The notes beneath the pieces are model-generated. The model was given only the letters and a program-made list of their open reading frames with translations. It ran no database searches and was not told the DNA's origin. A DNA stretch of 64,000 nt from Lysobacteraceae bacterium 2PB (GTDB taxonomy: Bacteria; Pseudomonadota; Gammaproteobacteria; Xanthomonadales; Xanthomonadaceae). The stretch covers positions 1 through 64,000 of the forward strand of contig SCMT01000013.1 in NCBI GenBank assembly GCA_005502915.1, written 5' to 3'. Within the stretch, counting starts at the first letter, position 1, and every line of letters starts with the position of its first letter. A program made the translations under genes and the position numbers. This document shows, one piece after another, positions 13,764 to 22,075 of the stretch.

Positions 13764-16592
13764 TCACCCGCCCACCTTCTGGCGCAGGAAGCTGCCGTTG
13801 CGATCGATGACGTTGAGCACGGTGGTCTCCATGGTGCGGCTGGTGGCGATGGACTGGGCGAGCGCATCGGTGTCGATGGCATTGACCAGGCGCAGGTTCA
13901 GTTGCGGCGTGAGCCTGGCGGCGGCGCGGGCGAGTCCGCCCTCGGCGAAGTTCACGCGCGGCGCGCGCGGCAGGGCGACCGGCGGCGGCGCGGCACCGGC
14001 GAAGCGGCGCGCGTGCCAGGCATCGAGCGCGGGCATGCCGCGCGAATTGAAGTCCTCCAGAAAGGACAGCGCGCCCGGCTGGCGCACGACGGCGGCGCGG
14101 GTCACGAACTCGAAGTCCGACAGCCACGCCGGGATGCTGTCGGAGGTCGCCGTGCCGGGGCCGCGTACGTGGCCGCCACGCGCGTAGCCGCCCCCGCCGT
14201 TGAAGGTCACCTGCGCGATCAGGCCGGCGATGGTCGCGCCCTGGGCGAGCGCACCGGCGATGAAGGGAATGTTCTGCGGAAATCCGTACTTGCTGGCCTC
14301 GGCGACGTTGTTCGCCAGCGCGATGGCCGCCTGAGCGATCGCGAACGCCTTCGACAAGGCGAACAGGGCGCGGTAGGTCGCGCTCTGCTCGCCACCGAAG
14401 GCCCGGGCGATCTCAGCGAGGCTGCCGAACGCAGACTCGGCCCCGGCAAGCAGCACCTGGGTCTGCGCGGCCTGCAGCTGCGCCATCGCCGCCTGATGCT
14501 GGCGCTCGATGGCCTCTTCCTGCGCGTCCCACTGGCTGTTCAGATCGGCGCGCTGCGAGCGGAACTGCGCGACCAGCGCGAGCTGTTCGACGTGCCACGC
14601 CTGCTGGCGCACGCGCGCCTGTTCGATGCGGGCCAGTTCGCCGCTGCCCTCGCCGAGGTCCGGTCCTCCGGGCACGGCGTCTGGCTTGCGGAATGCGGCG
14701 CGGGCCACGCGCGCCATCGCCGTGTCGTAGGCGTCCTTCGTGGCGATGCCGTCGCGCAGCGCATCGTTGAGCAGCTTGACCTGTTCGGTCGCCGTCTCCA
14801 GCGCGACCTCGGCCGGCGTGCGCAGCCCATCGCGCAGGGCCTCGTATGCGCGCGTGGTCTTCTCGATCGCCAACTGGCGTTCGCGCTCGGCCTCCTGCGC
14901 GGCGCGCGCCTTGTCGAGGGCTTCGGCTTCGGCAATCAGCTGCGCCTTCAAGGCCGGCGCGATCTTCGCCAGCGCGCCCTGCGTGGTCTCGTAGCGCAGG
15001 CGAGCGGCCTCGCCGGCCCGGGTCTGGCCGGCTTCGACGTCGGCGAGCAGCGCGACCTCGCGACGCAGCGAAGCCAGTTCGCGCTCGGCATCCTCGCGGG
15101 CGCGGTCGGTGTCTGCCTTCTTTGGCTTCGGTGGCGCGGGCGCCTTGAACTGATCGTCGATCTGCGCGCGCCGCGTGGTCTCGAACGTCGCCAGCGGTAC
15201 GCCGTCGACATCCTCGACGCCGCCCGCCCGCAACGCCGCGATGTCGCGTTCGAGCGCGCGCAGCTGCTGCGCCTTCGCGATGGCGCGGTCCTGACCCAGC
15301 GCCGCCTGTGCGCGGCCAAGCGCATTGATCGCGGCGGTCTGTTTCGCCTGCGCCGCGGTCTGCGCGTCCGCCTTTGCCTGCTCGGCGTTGGCCTCGCGCT
15401 GCAGCGCGGCCTGTTCCTGGCGCAGGGCACGGATGCGGTCCTTGGTGCCAGCATCGACCTCGGAGCTGGCGAGCACCGAGTCGAGCGACTTCAGTCCGCC
15501 GAGTTCGCGCCACTCGTTGCCGATGCGGTCCAGTTCGTCGGTCGTCTTCGACAGGCGGAACGCCAGATCGTCGCGGCCAATGTTGCGGATCGTGTTCCAG
15601 ACCCCGCCGATCACCTTGCCGAGGTTGATCCACGCCCGTTCCAGAGACCCGGCACGGGCATACGCCTCCTGCACCCGTTGTTCGTGGACCCGGGCGAACG
15701 TCTCGATCGCCAGGCGCGCGGCATCCTGTGACCGGCCCTGCGCCTCGAGCGCGCGGACGTGCTGGTAGACCTCGATCGAGAGGAAGCGGTACTGCTGGTT
15801 GAGTTCGGCCAGCTGCGCCGACGGCGCCTTCGCGAGCGCAATGACCTTCTGCGTCGTCTCCTCGATCGACGCGCCGGTGAGCGTCGAGAGATCGACTGCC
15901 GCGCGGGCGGCCAGTTCGAGCGTGTCGGCCGCGATCTGGCCGGAGCTGGCGAGCGCGGTCAGTGCGATCTGTGCTTCGGCATATTCGCCGGTCGCCGCGC
16001 CGACGCTGTCCTTCATCACGCGCAACTGGCCCGCCGTGGTGGCGGCGGCATTGCCGCTGGCGATCAGCGCCCGTTCGTAGGCCTGGGTCTCCCGGTAGCT
16101 CGACAGGGTCGCGACCGCGAGACTGCCGATCACCGTGGCCACGAGGGTCAGGCCGATCACCAGCGGCGTGATCGCACCGAGCAGCGCGCGCGCGGCGGGC
16201 ACGATGCCCCCGAAGGAATCCTTCAACTGGCCGCCTTGTTGGATGGCGACGAGCCACGGTTTCTGGCCCCCGGCGAGCGAGGTGACGATGTCGGTGATCT
16301 GCGCTGGCAGCATGCGCATCGCCTGCCGGGTCTGGGCGACGGACACGCCGTACTCGTTGACCGCGCGCGCACCGACTTCGGCCGCACGCGCGCCGCGGCG
16401 ATGGGCACCCGCGACGGCGTCCTGCGTCTGCGCGAGCACGGTGCCACCGCGCGCGGCGGTACTGCTGGTCGCATTGAGCTGGGCGACCGCGCGGTCGGCG
16501 CGGCCGAGCGCGCCTTCGACACGCGCCAGGCTCGCTTCGGCTTGCGCGGAGTCGCCGCGGACCTTCAGGTTGAGAACGGTGTCCTGATTCAT
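13764..16592 (-). CDS. tail tape measure protein
   Basis: The protein has 942 residues. The N-terminal third matches the tape-measure region (AMRMLPAQITDIVTSLAGGQ, KPWLVAIQQGGQLKDSFGG) of lambda-type prophage tail-length proteins. A hydrophobic segment (LLGAITPLVIGLTLVATVIG) follows. The middle is long, Ala/Gln/Glu-rich coiled coil, and the C-terminus has the Gly-rich NGGGGYARGGHVRGPG repeat typical of the family. This protein sets tail length and enters the host membrane during DNA injection. It sits directly after the frameshifted chaperone, as in lambda. Confidence 0.9.
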   Translation of the reverse strand: MNQDTVLNLKVRGDSAQAEASLARVEGALGRADRAVAQLNATSSTAARGGTVLAQTQDAVAGAHRRGARAAEVGARAVNEYGVSVAQTRQAMRMLPAQITDIVTSLAGGQKPWLVAIQQGGQLKDSFGGIVPAARALLGAITPLVIGLTLVATVIGSLAVATLSSYRETQAYERALIASGNAAATTAGQLRVMKDSVGAATGEYAEAQIALTALASSGQIAADTLELAARAAVDLSTLTGASIEETTQKVIALAKAPSAQLAELNQQYRFLSIEVYQHVRALEAQGRSQDAARLAIETFARVHEQRVQEAYARAGSLERAWINLGKVIGGVWNTIRNIGRDDLAFRLSKTTDELDRIGNEWRELGGLKSLDSVLASSEVDAGTKDRIRALRQEQAALQREANAEQAKADAQTAAQAKQTAAINALGRAQAALGQDRAIAKAQQLRALERDIAALRAGGVEDVDGVPLATFETTRRAQIDDQFKAPAPPKPKKADTDRAREDAERELASLRREVALLADVEAGQTRAGEAARLRYETTQGALAKIAPALKAQLIAEAEALDKARAAQEAERERQLAIEKTTRAYEALRDGLRTPAEVALETATEQVKLLNDALRDGIATKDAYDTAMARVARAAFRKPDAVPGGPDLGEGSGELARIEQARVRQQAWHVEQLALVAQFRSQRADLNSQWDAQEEAIERQHQAAMAQLQAAQTQVLLAGAESAFGSLAEIARAFGGEQSATYRALFALSKAFAIAQAAIALANNVAEASKYGFPQNIPFIAGALAQGATIAGLIAQVTFNGGGGYARGGHVRGPGTATSDSIPAWLSDFEFVTRAAVVRQPGALSFLEDFNSRGMPALDAWHARRFAGAAPPPVALPRAPRVNFAEGGLARAAARLTPQLNLRLVNAIDTDALAQSIATSRTMETTVLNVIDRNGSFLRQKVGG

Positions 16593-16613
16593 GGTGCGAT
16601 CGGTGCAGTGGGA

Positions 16614-17254
16614 TCAGGCAGGGCCGCGCAGGGACTTCACCCGCGCATCCGCCGCGTCACCACCCCACACGGCGGTGGCGACGTCCTCGATGAAGTCCGC
16701 CCGGCGGCGGCGTTCGTCGCGCTCGATGACCTCGAACAGGGCGATCAACTGGCGCTCGGTGCGTCGGCCAAGCTGATCGGCAGTGCCGAGTCCCGCGCCA
16801 GCGAGGCGGACGAAGAGTTCATGCCAGCCGAGGCGCCGGCCGCGAGGACGTGTGCCTCGCGAACCTCGGCCAGCACCTCGCGCACGAAAAAAGCGGCATT
16901 CGTCGCGAACCAGGTGGCGAGATACAACTCCAGTTCGTCGGCAGCGAGCGTGTCGAGCCATCCGACCTCGACATCGCCGGCCTGCGCCGCGATCGCCGGA
17001 ATCACCGCACGGTGACGGCCGAACAGGCGGCGGACCTGCGCGTAGCGCAGGCTGCCCTCCCCGCTCTCGGCGACCAGGTCGGCGATGAAGGCCGAGGCGC
17101 GGTCGGCGACGTCCAGACCCTCGAAGAAGCCGTACTCGCGGATCGTGATTGCACGCCCGCCGAGGACGAGCGCGCGATCCGGGTGGAGCACGGCCAGTTC
17201 GTCGGCCGCCAGGGCCGTATCGTCCGGCGCTGTGGTCGGGATCTTCGTGGCCAT
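16614..17254 (-). CDS. tail assembly chaperone fusion (gpGT-like, made by -1 frameshift)
   Basis: The predicted fusion has 213 residues: it begins as the 169-residue chaperone at 17254, slips back one base at 16886-16892 and continues in the -1 frame to 16614. The extra domain contains GWHELFVRLAGAGLGTADQL and FIEDVATAVWGGDAADA. It has no usable start codon of its own, and the frame relation is exactly -1. In lambda the equivalent gpGT fusion binds the tape measure and tail tube protein. Expression by frameshifting is inferred from sequence only. Confidence 0.75.
16745..17254 (-). CDS. tail assembly chaperone (gpG-like, zero frame)
   Basis: The protein has 169 residues. The start at 17254 overlaps the tail tube stop by one base. 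The N-terminus is MATKIPTTAPDD and the helical core includes YGFFEGLDVADRASAFIADL and LRYAQVRRLFGRHRAVIP. It is a tail-tube chaperone of the kind encoded just upstream of the tape measure. Its last 50 codons overlap the -1 frame used by the fusion product. The gene is acidic and Ala-rich, as is usual for this family. Confidence 0.8.
   Translation of the reverse strand: MATKIPTTAPDDTALAADELAVLHPDRALVLGGRAITIREYGFFEGLDVADRASAFIADLVAESGEGSLRYAQVRRLFGRHRAVIPAIAAQAGDVEVGWLDTLAADELELYLATWFATNAAFFVREVLAEVREAHVLAAGASAGMNSSSASLARDSALPISLADAPSAS
16886..16892 (-). promoter_or_regulatory. T TTT TTC programmed -1 frameshift site
   Basis: Leftward the heptamer is TTTTTTC, read in the chaperone frame as GCT TTT TTC. 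Both tRNAs could re-pair after a one-base slip (TTT, TTT). The shifted frame continues without stop for about 90 codons to 16614. This matches the X XXY YYZ rule and the lambda G-T arrangement. Confidence 0.75.
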
Positions 17255-18009
17255 CAGACGGCCTCCGGCAGATCGAGTCGCCCGAAACCACCGAGCACCG
17301 GATCGGCCGCCGCATCGGCATCGAACAGCACCGAGGCAGTCAGCTCGAACTGGCCGAAGCTCTCGTGGATCAGGCCGAGGTTGCTGACCGGATTGAACTG
17401 CACGCGGTACAGGCGAATCTGGACCGGCGCGTTGTCGATCGCGTTCACGCCATCGAGGAACAGGAAGCGTTCGGGCGCCGGGGTGGTCAGCATCGCCACG
17501 CTCGTGCGCGCGCCGTAACGGTAGGCGGCACGCAGCGGCAAGGTGAAGGCGGCGAGGTCGAGCAGCCTGATCAGGCCCGCGCGGATGCTCTCGATCCGGT
17601 AGTGGGTACCGACCACCAGCGTCGCCGGGGCGGCATTGCTGTCGGTGAGGACGAACTGGCTCACCGTGCTGTGGTCGAGCGCGATCACGTCGTTCGCGGC
17701 GAGCCCGGCCGGCAACCCCTCGCCGGTCACGGTGCCGGCAACGATCGATGCCTTGCTGGCGTACAGGCCGAGCAACAGGTTGTCGATGTCGGCCCAGTTG
17801 ATCGCGACGGTGAGTTCGGCTTCCTTGCCCTTGTGCAGCACCGCCGAGGTCAGGCGGTTGCCCGAGTAGCTTTCCTTGCGGGTCTCGGTCTCGGTCTTGA
17901 GGGTGAGATCGCACTTGGGCGCATCGCCGACCCAGCGCAGCACGCCGGGACGGCCGCCGGGCAGGCGCGTGCCGAGGTACAACTTGCCCTGGAAACTGAA
18001 GTCCTGCAT
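17254..18009 (-). CDS. major tail tube protein
   Basis: The protein has 251 residues. The ATG at 18009 follows GAGGACCGCGTG; a GTG at 18012 is an alternative. The N-terminus (MQDFSFQGKLYLGTR) and the motif CDLTLKTETETRKESYSGN are typical of phage tail tube proteins. It polymerises to form the tail tube. Position just before the G/GT chaperone and tape measure supports this, and stop/start overlaps bind it to both neighbours. Confidence 0.85.
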   Translation of the reverse strand: MQDFSFQGKLYLGTRLPGGRPGVLRWVGDAPKCDLTLKTETETRKESYSGNRLTSAVLHKGKEAELTVAINWADIDNLLLGLYASKASIVAGTVTGEGLPAGLAANDVIALDHSTVSQFVLTDSNAAPATLVVGTHYRIESIRAGLIRLLDLAAFTLPLRAAYRYGARTSVAMLTTPAPERFLFLDGVNAIDNAPVQIRLYRVQFNPVSNLGLIHESFGQFELTASVLFDADAAADPVLGGFGRLDLPEAV

Positions 18010-18284
18010 CACGCGGTCCTCGTGGTCTGGGTGTCGGTGTGTTCGGTGGGAATCGCGACGCGCGCTCGGCGGTCATGGCGTGGGGCGAGCGGCGCGTCTG
18101 ACGCGATCGCATCAGTGGCCAGCGGGGGCGATGCGTCCGCGAGCGCGGGCGGCGGCGTGGTCAGGCCCCACGCATCGAGCAGCGCGGCATCGGCGTCGTT
18201 GACGGTCAGTTCGATGCCTTCGGGCGGCGGGTCGTAAGTCACACCTTCGTGGGTGTGTGGGTGATGGAGGCGGATGGTTTTCAT
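18009..18284 (-). CDS. small phage protein with HTH-like H-P-H-T-H N-terminus
   Basis: The protein has 91 residues. The first 40 (MKTIRLHHPHTHEGVTYDPP, then IELTVNDADAALLDAWGL) resemble small phage proteins with an M..RL..PHTH.G pattern found beside tail or head-completion genes. The remainder is a disordered Ala/Pro-rich tail. The start at 18284 is the first ATG before a stretch with no coding sense. It overlaps the tail tube gene by one base. The function is unknown; a virion role is likely from position. Confidence 0.55.
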   Translation of the reverse strand: MKTIRLHHPHTHEGVTYDPPPEGIELTVNDADAALLDAWGLTTPPPALADASPPLATDAIASDAPLAPRHDRRARVAIPTEHTDTQTTRTA

Positions 18285-18499
18285 AGCCTGCGCTGTAGGG
18301 AGGGAACGGAAAGGCATGCCGACGCCTCCGCCGGGACGGCGGACACGGGCACGGGTGTCGGATGTGGTGGGATTGCCTGATGCCAACCGATGTGGAACCG
18401 GCGTGCGAGGCATCCTGACGCGAGGTGAAGTTGGCCCTTTCAATGGCCTTGGCGATGCGCTAAAACGTCCGAAATCACCTCACGGAAGGGCAACGTTCA

Positions 18500-19198
18500 A
18501 TGACAAGCGACGCAACGGGGCATCTCGAACGTTTGCTACAGGAGCTCGGGGTCGGATCGATCGCAAGCCTGCTGATCTTGTTGGCGGTTCCGATCGCGAT
18601 CGCCGGGGTATACGGTCTGCACGTACTGGCGACCGGATGGCACACGAGAAGAAAGGAGTTCTTCGAGATGTACGAAAAGCTTCCGCATGAGAATCCAGAT
18701 CCGCTCGCGCTCGAAACTGCCTTCCGGCATGGATTCGGGCTGTGGATCCCAGCAGCGACGATTCATCTCATCCGGGACGCCCCATCCCCCAGTGCGCCGC
18801 TCGTGGGACTCATGACGATGATGCGTTTTCTTGAGACGAACAGCGCTGATGGGACACTTGCTGTCAAGCCAATGTTTTCGACTCCGACCAAACGCACGTT
18901 GTGGATGAGTGCTTGCGCTGTTGGATTCCTCACATGCAGCTATGCGCTTGCATTATCGCTTTTGTCTATCTTGAAAGATTCGCAAGAAATCAATGTGATT
19001 CCTTATGCCGTCATTCTCATCTTCTCTTTATTTTCTGGCGCATTCTCGATGGGAACGGGGTTCGACCTCTTTGGACTGAAGACGTTCGTGGACCGTCACC
19101 CCTACTTGTTCAAACGCAAAGACAAACATCACCGCCCGGAATCACTCGCCGATCGTCCCGCATCGAAAGATCAATCGCGAGCGCCGCATTCGGCTTGA
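18500..19198 (+). CDS. moron: integral membrane protein of unknown function
   Basis: This is the only rightward gene inside the late operon. The protein has 232 residues with three likely membrane segments: ASLLILLAVPIAIAGVYGL near residue 25, MSACAVGFLTCSYALALSL near 140, and YAVILIFSLFSGAFSMGTG near 175. GGAAGG lies 11 nt before the ATG. AT content is clearly higher than in the flanking phage genes, and the 215 nt upstream (18285-18499) is free of genes, leaving room for its own promoter. It is expected to be expressed in lysogens, perhaps for superinfection exclusion, but no known exclusion family is recognised. Confidence 0.7.
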   Translation: MTSDATGHLERLLQELGVGSIASLLILLAVPIAIAGVYGLHVLATGWHTRRKEFFEMYEKLPHENPDPLALETAFRHGFGLWIPAATIHLIRDAPSPSAPLVGLMTMMRFLETNSADGTLAVKPMFSTPTKRTLWMSACAVGFLTCSYALALSLLSILKDSQEINVIPYAVILIFSLFSGAFSMGTGFDLFGLKTFVDRHPYLFKRKDKHHRPESLADRPASKDQSRAPHSA

Positions 19199-19231
19199 AA
19201 TTGCCGAGCCTAAAGCTGCTGCGGCGTCCAG

Positions 19232-19807
19232 TCAGCCCTTCCTGTCCATCAGTGCCGAAGTGAACAGTCGCTTCGATTCCGCCCCCAATACACCCCGCGC
19301 ATAGTCGATCAAACGCTCTGGCCGTCGCCCCTTGGCGAGCATTTGCGCCGCAGTCGCGCCGTATTCTGCGACCAGCGGTTGACGGCGTTTGCCCGCGTAA
19401 CGGCCCTGTTTCATCTCGCGCTTGGGGCCTTCTCGACGGAACACATGTGCGTTGCGATTCACGCCCACGCCAAGGAAGGCGTGTTCGCGCAGGCTGCGCT
19501 TGCCACGAAAGACCGATGCGGTGACGCCCCGCCTGGTCTGCCGCGCGGCGAAGTTGCGCAGGCCGATGCCGCGGAAGCGGCCGATCAGACGCACGCCGTC
19601 TTCGGTGGCGCGCGCCTGCAGATCCTGCGCGAGACGGCGCGCGCCGATCTGGTATTCGGCCTGGATATCGCGCCGAGCCTGTACCGGCAGCCGGCGCCCC
19701 AGCGTGCCGATCGCACGTGCGTGCAGCGTCGGCAGGCGCGAGGACAGCGCGCCGAGGTTGCGCGAGGCGGACAGGACGCCATCGAGGTCTGCGTGCAGCG
19801 TCGTCAT
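19232..19807 (-). CDS. minor tail protein Z-like
   Basis: The protein has 191 residues. The start at 19807 lies in an ATGA overlap with the previous stop. Its charged, helical N-terminus (LDGVLSASRNLGALSSRLPT) and Arg-rich core (IGARRLAQDLQARATEDGVR) resemble prophage minor tail protein Z. That protein acts at the head-proximal end of the tail. It lies in the head-tail completion block. Assignment is from pattern and context. Confidence 0.6.
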   Translation of the reverse strand: MTTLHADLDGVLSASRNLGALSSRLPTLHARAIGTLGRRLPVQARRDIQAEYQIGARRLAQDLQARATEDGVRLIGRFRGIGLRNFAARQTRRGVTASVFRGKRSLREHAFLGVGVNRNAHVFRREGPKREMKQGRYAGKRRQPLVAEYGATAAQMLAKGRRPERLIDYARGVLGAESKRLFTSALMDRKG

Positions 19808-20244
19808 CGCGACAGTTCCCGTCGATAGCGCGTGCCGAACAGAACCTGCGCCGCCATCGCGGCGATACCATCGGGCCGATCGAGCAGCACCGATTCCTGG
19901 AACTGCAGCGGCAATGCGAGCGGCGCCTGCGTGTAGCCGTCGAGCGCATCTTCGATGTCGGCGATGGTGTCGACAATGCGTTGTTGCGCGTTGTCGAGCC
20001 GAACCGGCACCAGCGCCTCGACCACGAAGGTGAAGCCGCGTTCCGACGTTGAGCCGGCATCGTCCGGCAGGACGGAGGCCAGCGGATACAGCGTCAGCCG
20101 CGCAGTGTCGTTCGGATCGAACGGCGCCGGCTCCAGTCGCACATCGCGACCGGAGTCGGTGCGGTAGTCATTCGCCCGCCGAATGATCCGCAGTCGCGCC
20201 TGGACGAGTTCGAGGATCGCCCACGGGATCGGGGTCTCAGCCAT
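19804..20244 (-). CDS. head-tail completion / tail terminator type protein
   Basis: The protein has 146 residues, overlapping both neighbours (ATGA downstream, 8 bp upstream). The N-terminus is helical (ILELVQARLRIIRRANDYRT), and the rest alternates strands and helices (FTFVVEALVPVRLDNAQQRI). The order (joining protein, this gene, Z-like protein, tail tube) matches the location of gpU-type terminator proteins. Those proteins cap the tail. No strong sequence motif is visible, so the role is inferred from position. Confidence 0.55.
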   Translation of the reverse strand: MAETPIPWAILELVQARLRIIRRANDYRTDSGRDVRLEPAPFDPNDTARLTLYPLASVLPDDAGSTSERGFTFVVEALVPVRLDNAQQRIVDTIADIEDALDGYTQAPLALPLQFQESVLLDRPDGIAAMAAQVLFGTRYRRELSR

Positions 20245-20542
20245 GGAGCACCGATTCGGTGACGATGCCGTCGTCGAGCACGATGCGATCGATGCGAACT
20301 CGGGTGCCGGGCAGCTGCAGCATGTCCCCGGCGCGAGGTGACCACTCGGCGTTGCGGAACTTCGCCGTCGTCACGCGCGAGGCGCCCTGGCTGTAGTCGC
20401 CGAGTTCACGGACGTTGTAGGTGATCACCACGCGCACCGGTACGGGTGCTGCCCGTCCGCGACGCACGAACGCCGGTTCGCCGAACACCGCGAACAACGC
20501 TGCGTGCGCGGCCTCGAAGGCCGGATCGAGCGGTGTGCTCAT
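20237..20542 (-). CDS. head-tail joining protein (gpFII-like)
   Basis: The protein has 101 residues. It has a Pro/Arg-rich N-terminus, then a small beta barrel (VPVRVVITYNVRELGDY, MLQLPGTRVRIDRIVLDDG). This pattern is typical of head-tail joining proteins of the gpFII type, which bind the filled head and accept the tail. It is the first morphogenesis gene after the lysis cassette. Classification is by size, predicted fold and location. Confidence 0.6.
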   Translation of the reverse strand: MSTPLDPAFEAAHAALFAVFGEPAFVRRGRAAPVPVRVVITYNVRELGDYSQGASRVTTAKFRNAEWSPRAGDMLQLPGTRVRIDRIVLDDGIVTESVLHG

Positions 20543-20563
20543 CGATCGCCACGCGCCTATGGC

Positions 20564-20860
20564 TCAGGGACGCGGTCGCTCACGTGCGGGCGCCTTCGCC
20601 GGCCGCACAGGCTTGCCGGTACTGCTCGGCGATGGCGACAGCGAGGTTGCGCTCGCGGATGGCGGTGTCGCCTGCGGCGGCGATGCCAAGAGCAATGTCT
20701 GCATCTGCTGCAGTAAATCCGGTTCCCGTGGCACCGTCAGTGCCGCTGGCAAGGGCGGCAGGGCCGGCGGCGACGGGCACGGCGCACGCGAAACGCTCGC
20801 GCAGCCGGAGAGTGCCAGCACGCAGCTGGCGGCGCAGATCTTCCAGTGAGTGTTGGGCAT
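20564..20860 (-). CDS. outer-membrane spanin Rz1-like lipoprotein, nested in Rz
   Basis: The protein has 98 residues and is read in a different frame entirely within the Rz-type gene except for its last bases. The N-terminus has a lipoprotein signal with a clear lipobox (VLALSGC, Cys20). The mature part is Pro-rich (CPSPPALPPLPAALTVP). Nested Rz1 genes with this make-up are the rule in lambda-like phages. The lipoprotein pairs with Rz to fuse inner and outer membranes at lysis. The start ATG at 20860 was chosen for the signal. Confidence 0.8.
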   Translation of the reverse strand: MPNTHWKICAASCVLALSGCASVSRAPCPSPPALPPLPAALTVPREPDLLQQMQTLLLASPPQATPPSASATSLSPSPSSTGKPVRPAKAPARERPRP

Positions 20861-21119
20861 CAGCTTGTTCCTGTGCGGCGGTGGCCGCGAGTCGGGAGAT
20901 GCGTTCGGCGCTGGCGCGCTCCACCGCGCGCAGGCGTTCGCTGTGCTGCAGCGCCTGGGTCCGCCATTGCGTCTGGCGTTGTGCGATCTCGCGCTGCAGG
21001 GCGTGCAGGCGCGCGAGGGTGAGGCCATGGGCCGACAGCGCGATCAGCAGCGCCAGCGGCCACCGCCAGCGCCACAGACGCCGGCACCAGGCGCCGAGGA
21101 TCGAGAGCCACGCGATCAC
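20580..21119 (-). CDS. inner-membrane spanin Rz-like protein
   Basis: The protein has 179 residues. The GTG at 21119 lies in a GTGA overlap with the holin-type gene stop. A membrane segment (WPLALLIALSAHGLTLA) near the N-terminus is followed by a long helical periplasmic domain (EIAQRQTQWRTQALQHSERL, AERISRLAATAAQEQADAQH). This matches the i-spanin design. The nested Rz1-like lipoprotein gene in another frame strengthens the call. The pair is the third lysis step, after holin and endolysin. Confidence 0.8.
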   Translation of the reverse strand: MIAWLSILGAWCRRLWRWRWPLALLIALSAHGLTLARLHALQREIAQRQTQWRTQALQHSERLRAVERASAERISRLAATAAQEQADAQHSLEDLRRQLRAGTLRLRERFACAVPVAAGPAALASGTDGATGTGFTAADADIALGIAAAGDTAIRERNLAVAIAEQYRQACAAGEGART

Positions 21120-21544
21120 TTCGAGCGCTCCTTGTGCGCCCACAGCGCCGCGCGCTGGCTGAGACGGAACGTGGCGGTCAAGCCCTTCTGGACGTAGGGC
21201 GCGGCCAGGCCCGCCAGTCCGCCGAGCAAGGCACCAGTCAGGGTCGGCCGCTGCAGCCACATCACCCCGAAGCCGATCGCCAGCGCCGCCGACTCGATCA
21301 GGAACTCACGCGACAGCTCGCAGCGCATGACCGGCAGCGCGCCGCGCAGCCATGGCTGGGCGACGACGGCCAGCGTCAGGGCCAGAGCAAACGACAACAG
21401 CCCTGCGGGTGCCTCGGCCAGCACCCGCAGCAGCAGCGCCCAGGCATCGCCGAAGACGCCGATCAACGCGGGGCCGTGAGTCGCCAGCAGGACCAGCAGG
21501 CCGGCCAGCGACAGACCAAAGACGGAGTGGACCCAGCGGTTCAT
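21116..21544 (-). CDS. holin-type membrane protein
   Basis: The protein has 142 residues. There are three or four hydrophobic segments (VFGLSLAGLLVLLATHG, GLLSFALALTLAVVAQPW, SAALAIGFGVMWLQ, TGALLGGLAGLAAPY) and a basic C-terminus ending KERSK. It lies between endolysin and Rz, and its start overlaps the endolysin stop (ATGA at 21541-21544). These are the features of phage holins, which form the lesion that releases or activates the endolysin. The specific holin class is not assigned. Confidence 0.7.
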   Translation of the reverse strand: MNRWVHSVFGLSLAGLLVLLATHGPALIGVFGDAWALLLRVLAEAPAGLLSFALALTLAVVAQPWLRGALPVMRCELSREFLIESAALAIGFGVMWLQRPTLTGALLGGLAGLAAPYVQKGLTATFRLSQRAALWAHKERSK

Positions 21545-22065
21545 CGCAGATCCCTCGCGGCGTAGGCCAGGTTGGCGGCGATGCGGCGTGTCCAGCCGCG
21601 TCCGAACGCGGCGAACTGGTCATGCTCGGCGTAGAGCTCCAGTCGCAGCGCGAGCAGGCGCTCGATCAGCCGCGCCTCGTCGGCGGTCCGGATCGCGGCG
21701 AGCGTGACCGGCCCCAGTCGTCCATCGACCGCAACGCCGGTCAATCGCTGCAGCCAGCGGATCGCGCGCCCGACCCCGTGGTTCACCGCTGCATCGAGCA
21801 CCTGGAACGCCAGCGCAGGCGGCAGCGCATCACCCTGGATCGGTGCCCAGAAGTCGCGGCGATACAGTGCGATGGCCTCGGCGCGCGTGAGCTTGCGAAT
21901 GTCCAGCGTCGGGTAGGTCTTCTGGCTGATGCCCCAGCGCGTGCGGCCACCGGCATCGCGTGGGTCGTCGGCATCGCCGCCTTCGTGGATGAGCACGCGG
22001 TCGATCGCGCGGACAAAGGTGTCCACGGCCGGCGACGTGGTCGCCAGTCCTTCGGGAGTGGTCAT
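21541..22065 (-). CDS. endolysin: N-acetylmuramidase (glycosyl hydrolase 108) with peptidoglycan-binding domain
   Basis: The protein has 174 residues. The N-terminal domain carries the muramidase signature LIHEGG with catalytic Glu28, then RWGIS, and YRRDFWAPIQGD. The C-terminal half fits a peptidoglycan-binding domain (AAVNHGVGRAIRWLQRLTG, DGRLGPVTLAAI). It has no signal peptide, so export depends on the holin next to it. The enzyme cleaves the glycan chains of the cell wall at lysis. Confidence 0.85.
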   Translation of the reverse strand: MTTPEGLATTSPAVDTFVRAIDRVLIHEGGDADDPRDAGGRTRWGISQKTYPTLDIRKLTRAEAIALYRRDFWAPIQGDALPPALAFQVLDAAVNHGVGRAIRWLQRLTGVAVDGRLGPVTLAAIRTADEARLIERLLALRLELYAEHDQFAAFGRGWTRRIAANLAYAARDLR

Positions 22066-22075
22066 GGGGTGATCC

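Noticed and set aside
13725-15731. Rightward open frame of 668 codons
   Set aside because: Antisense to the tape measure gene; Arg/Gly/Leu-rich with no domain.
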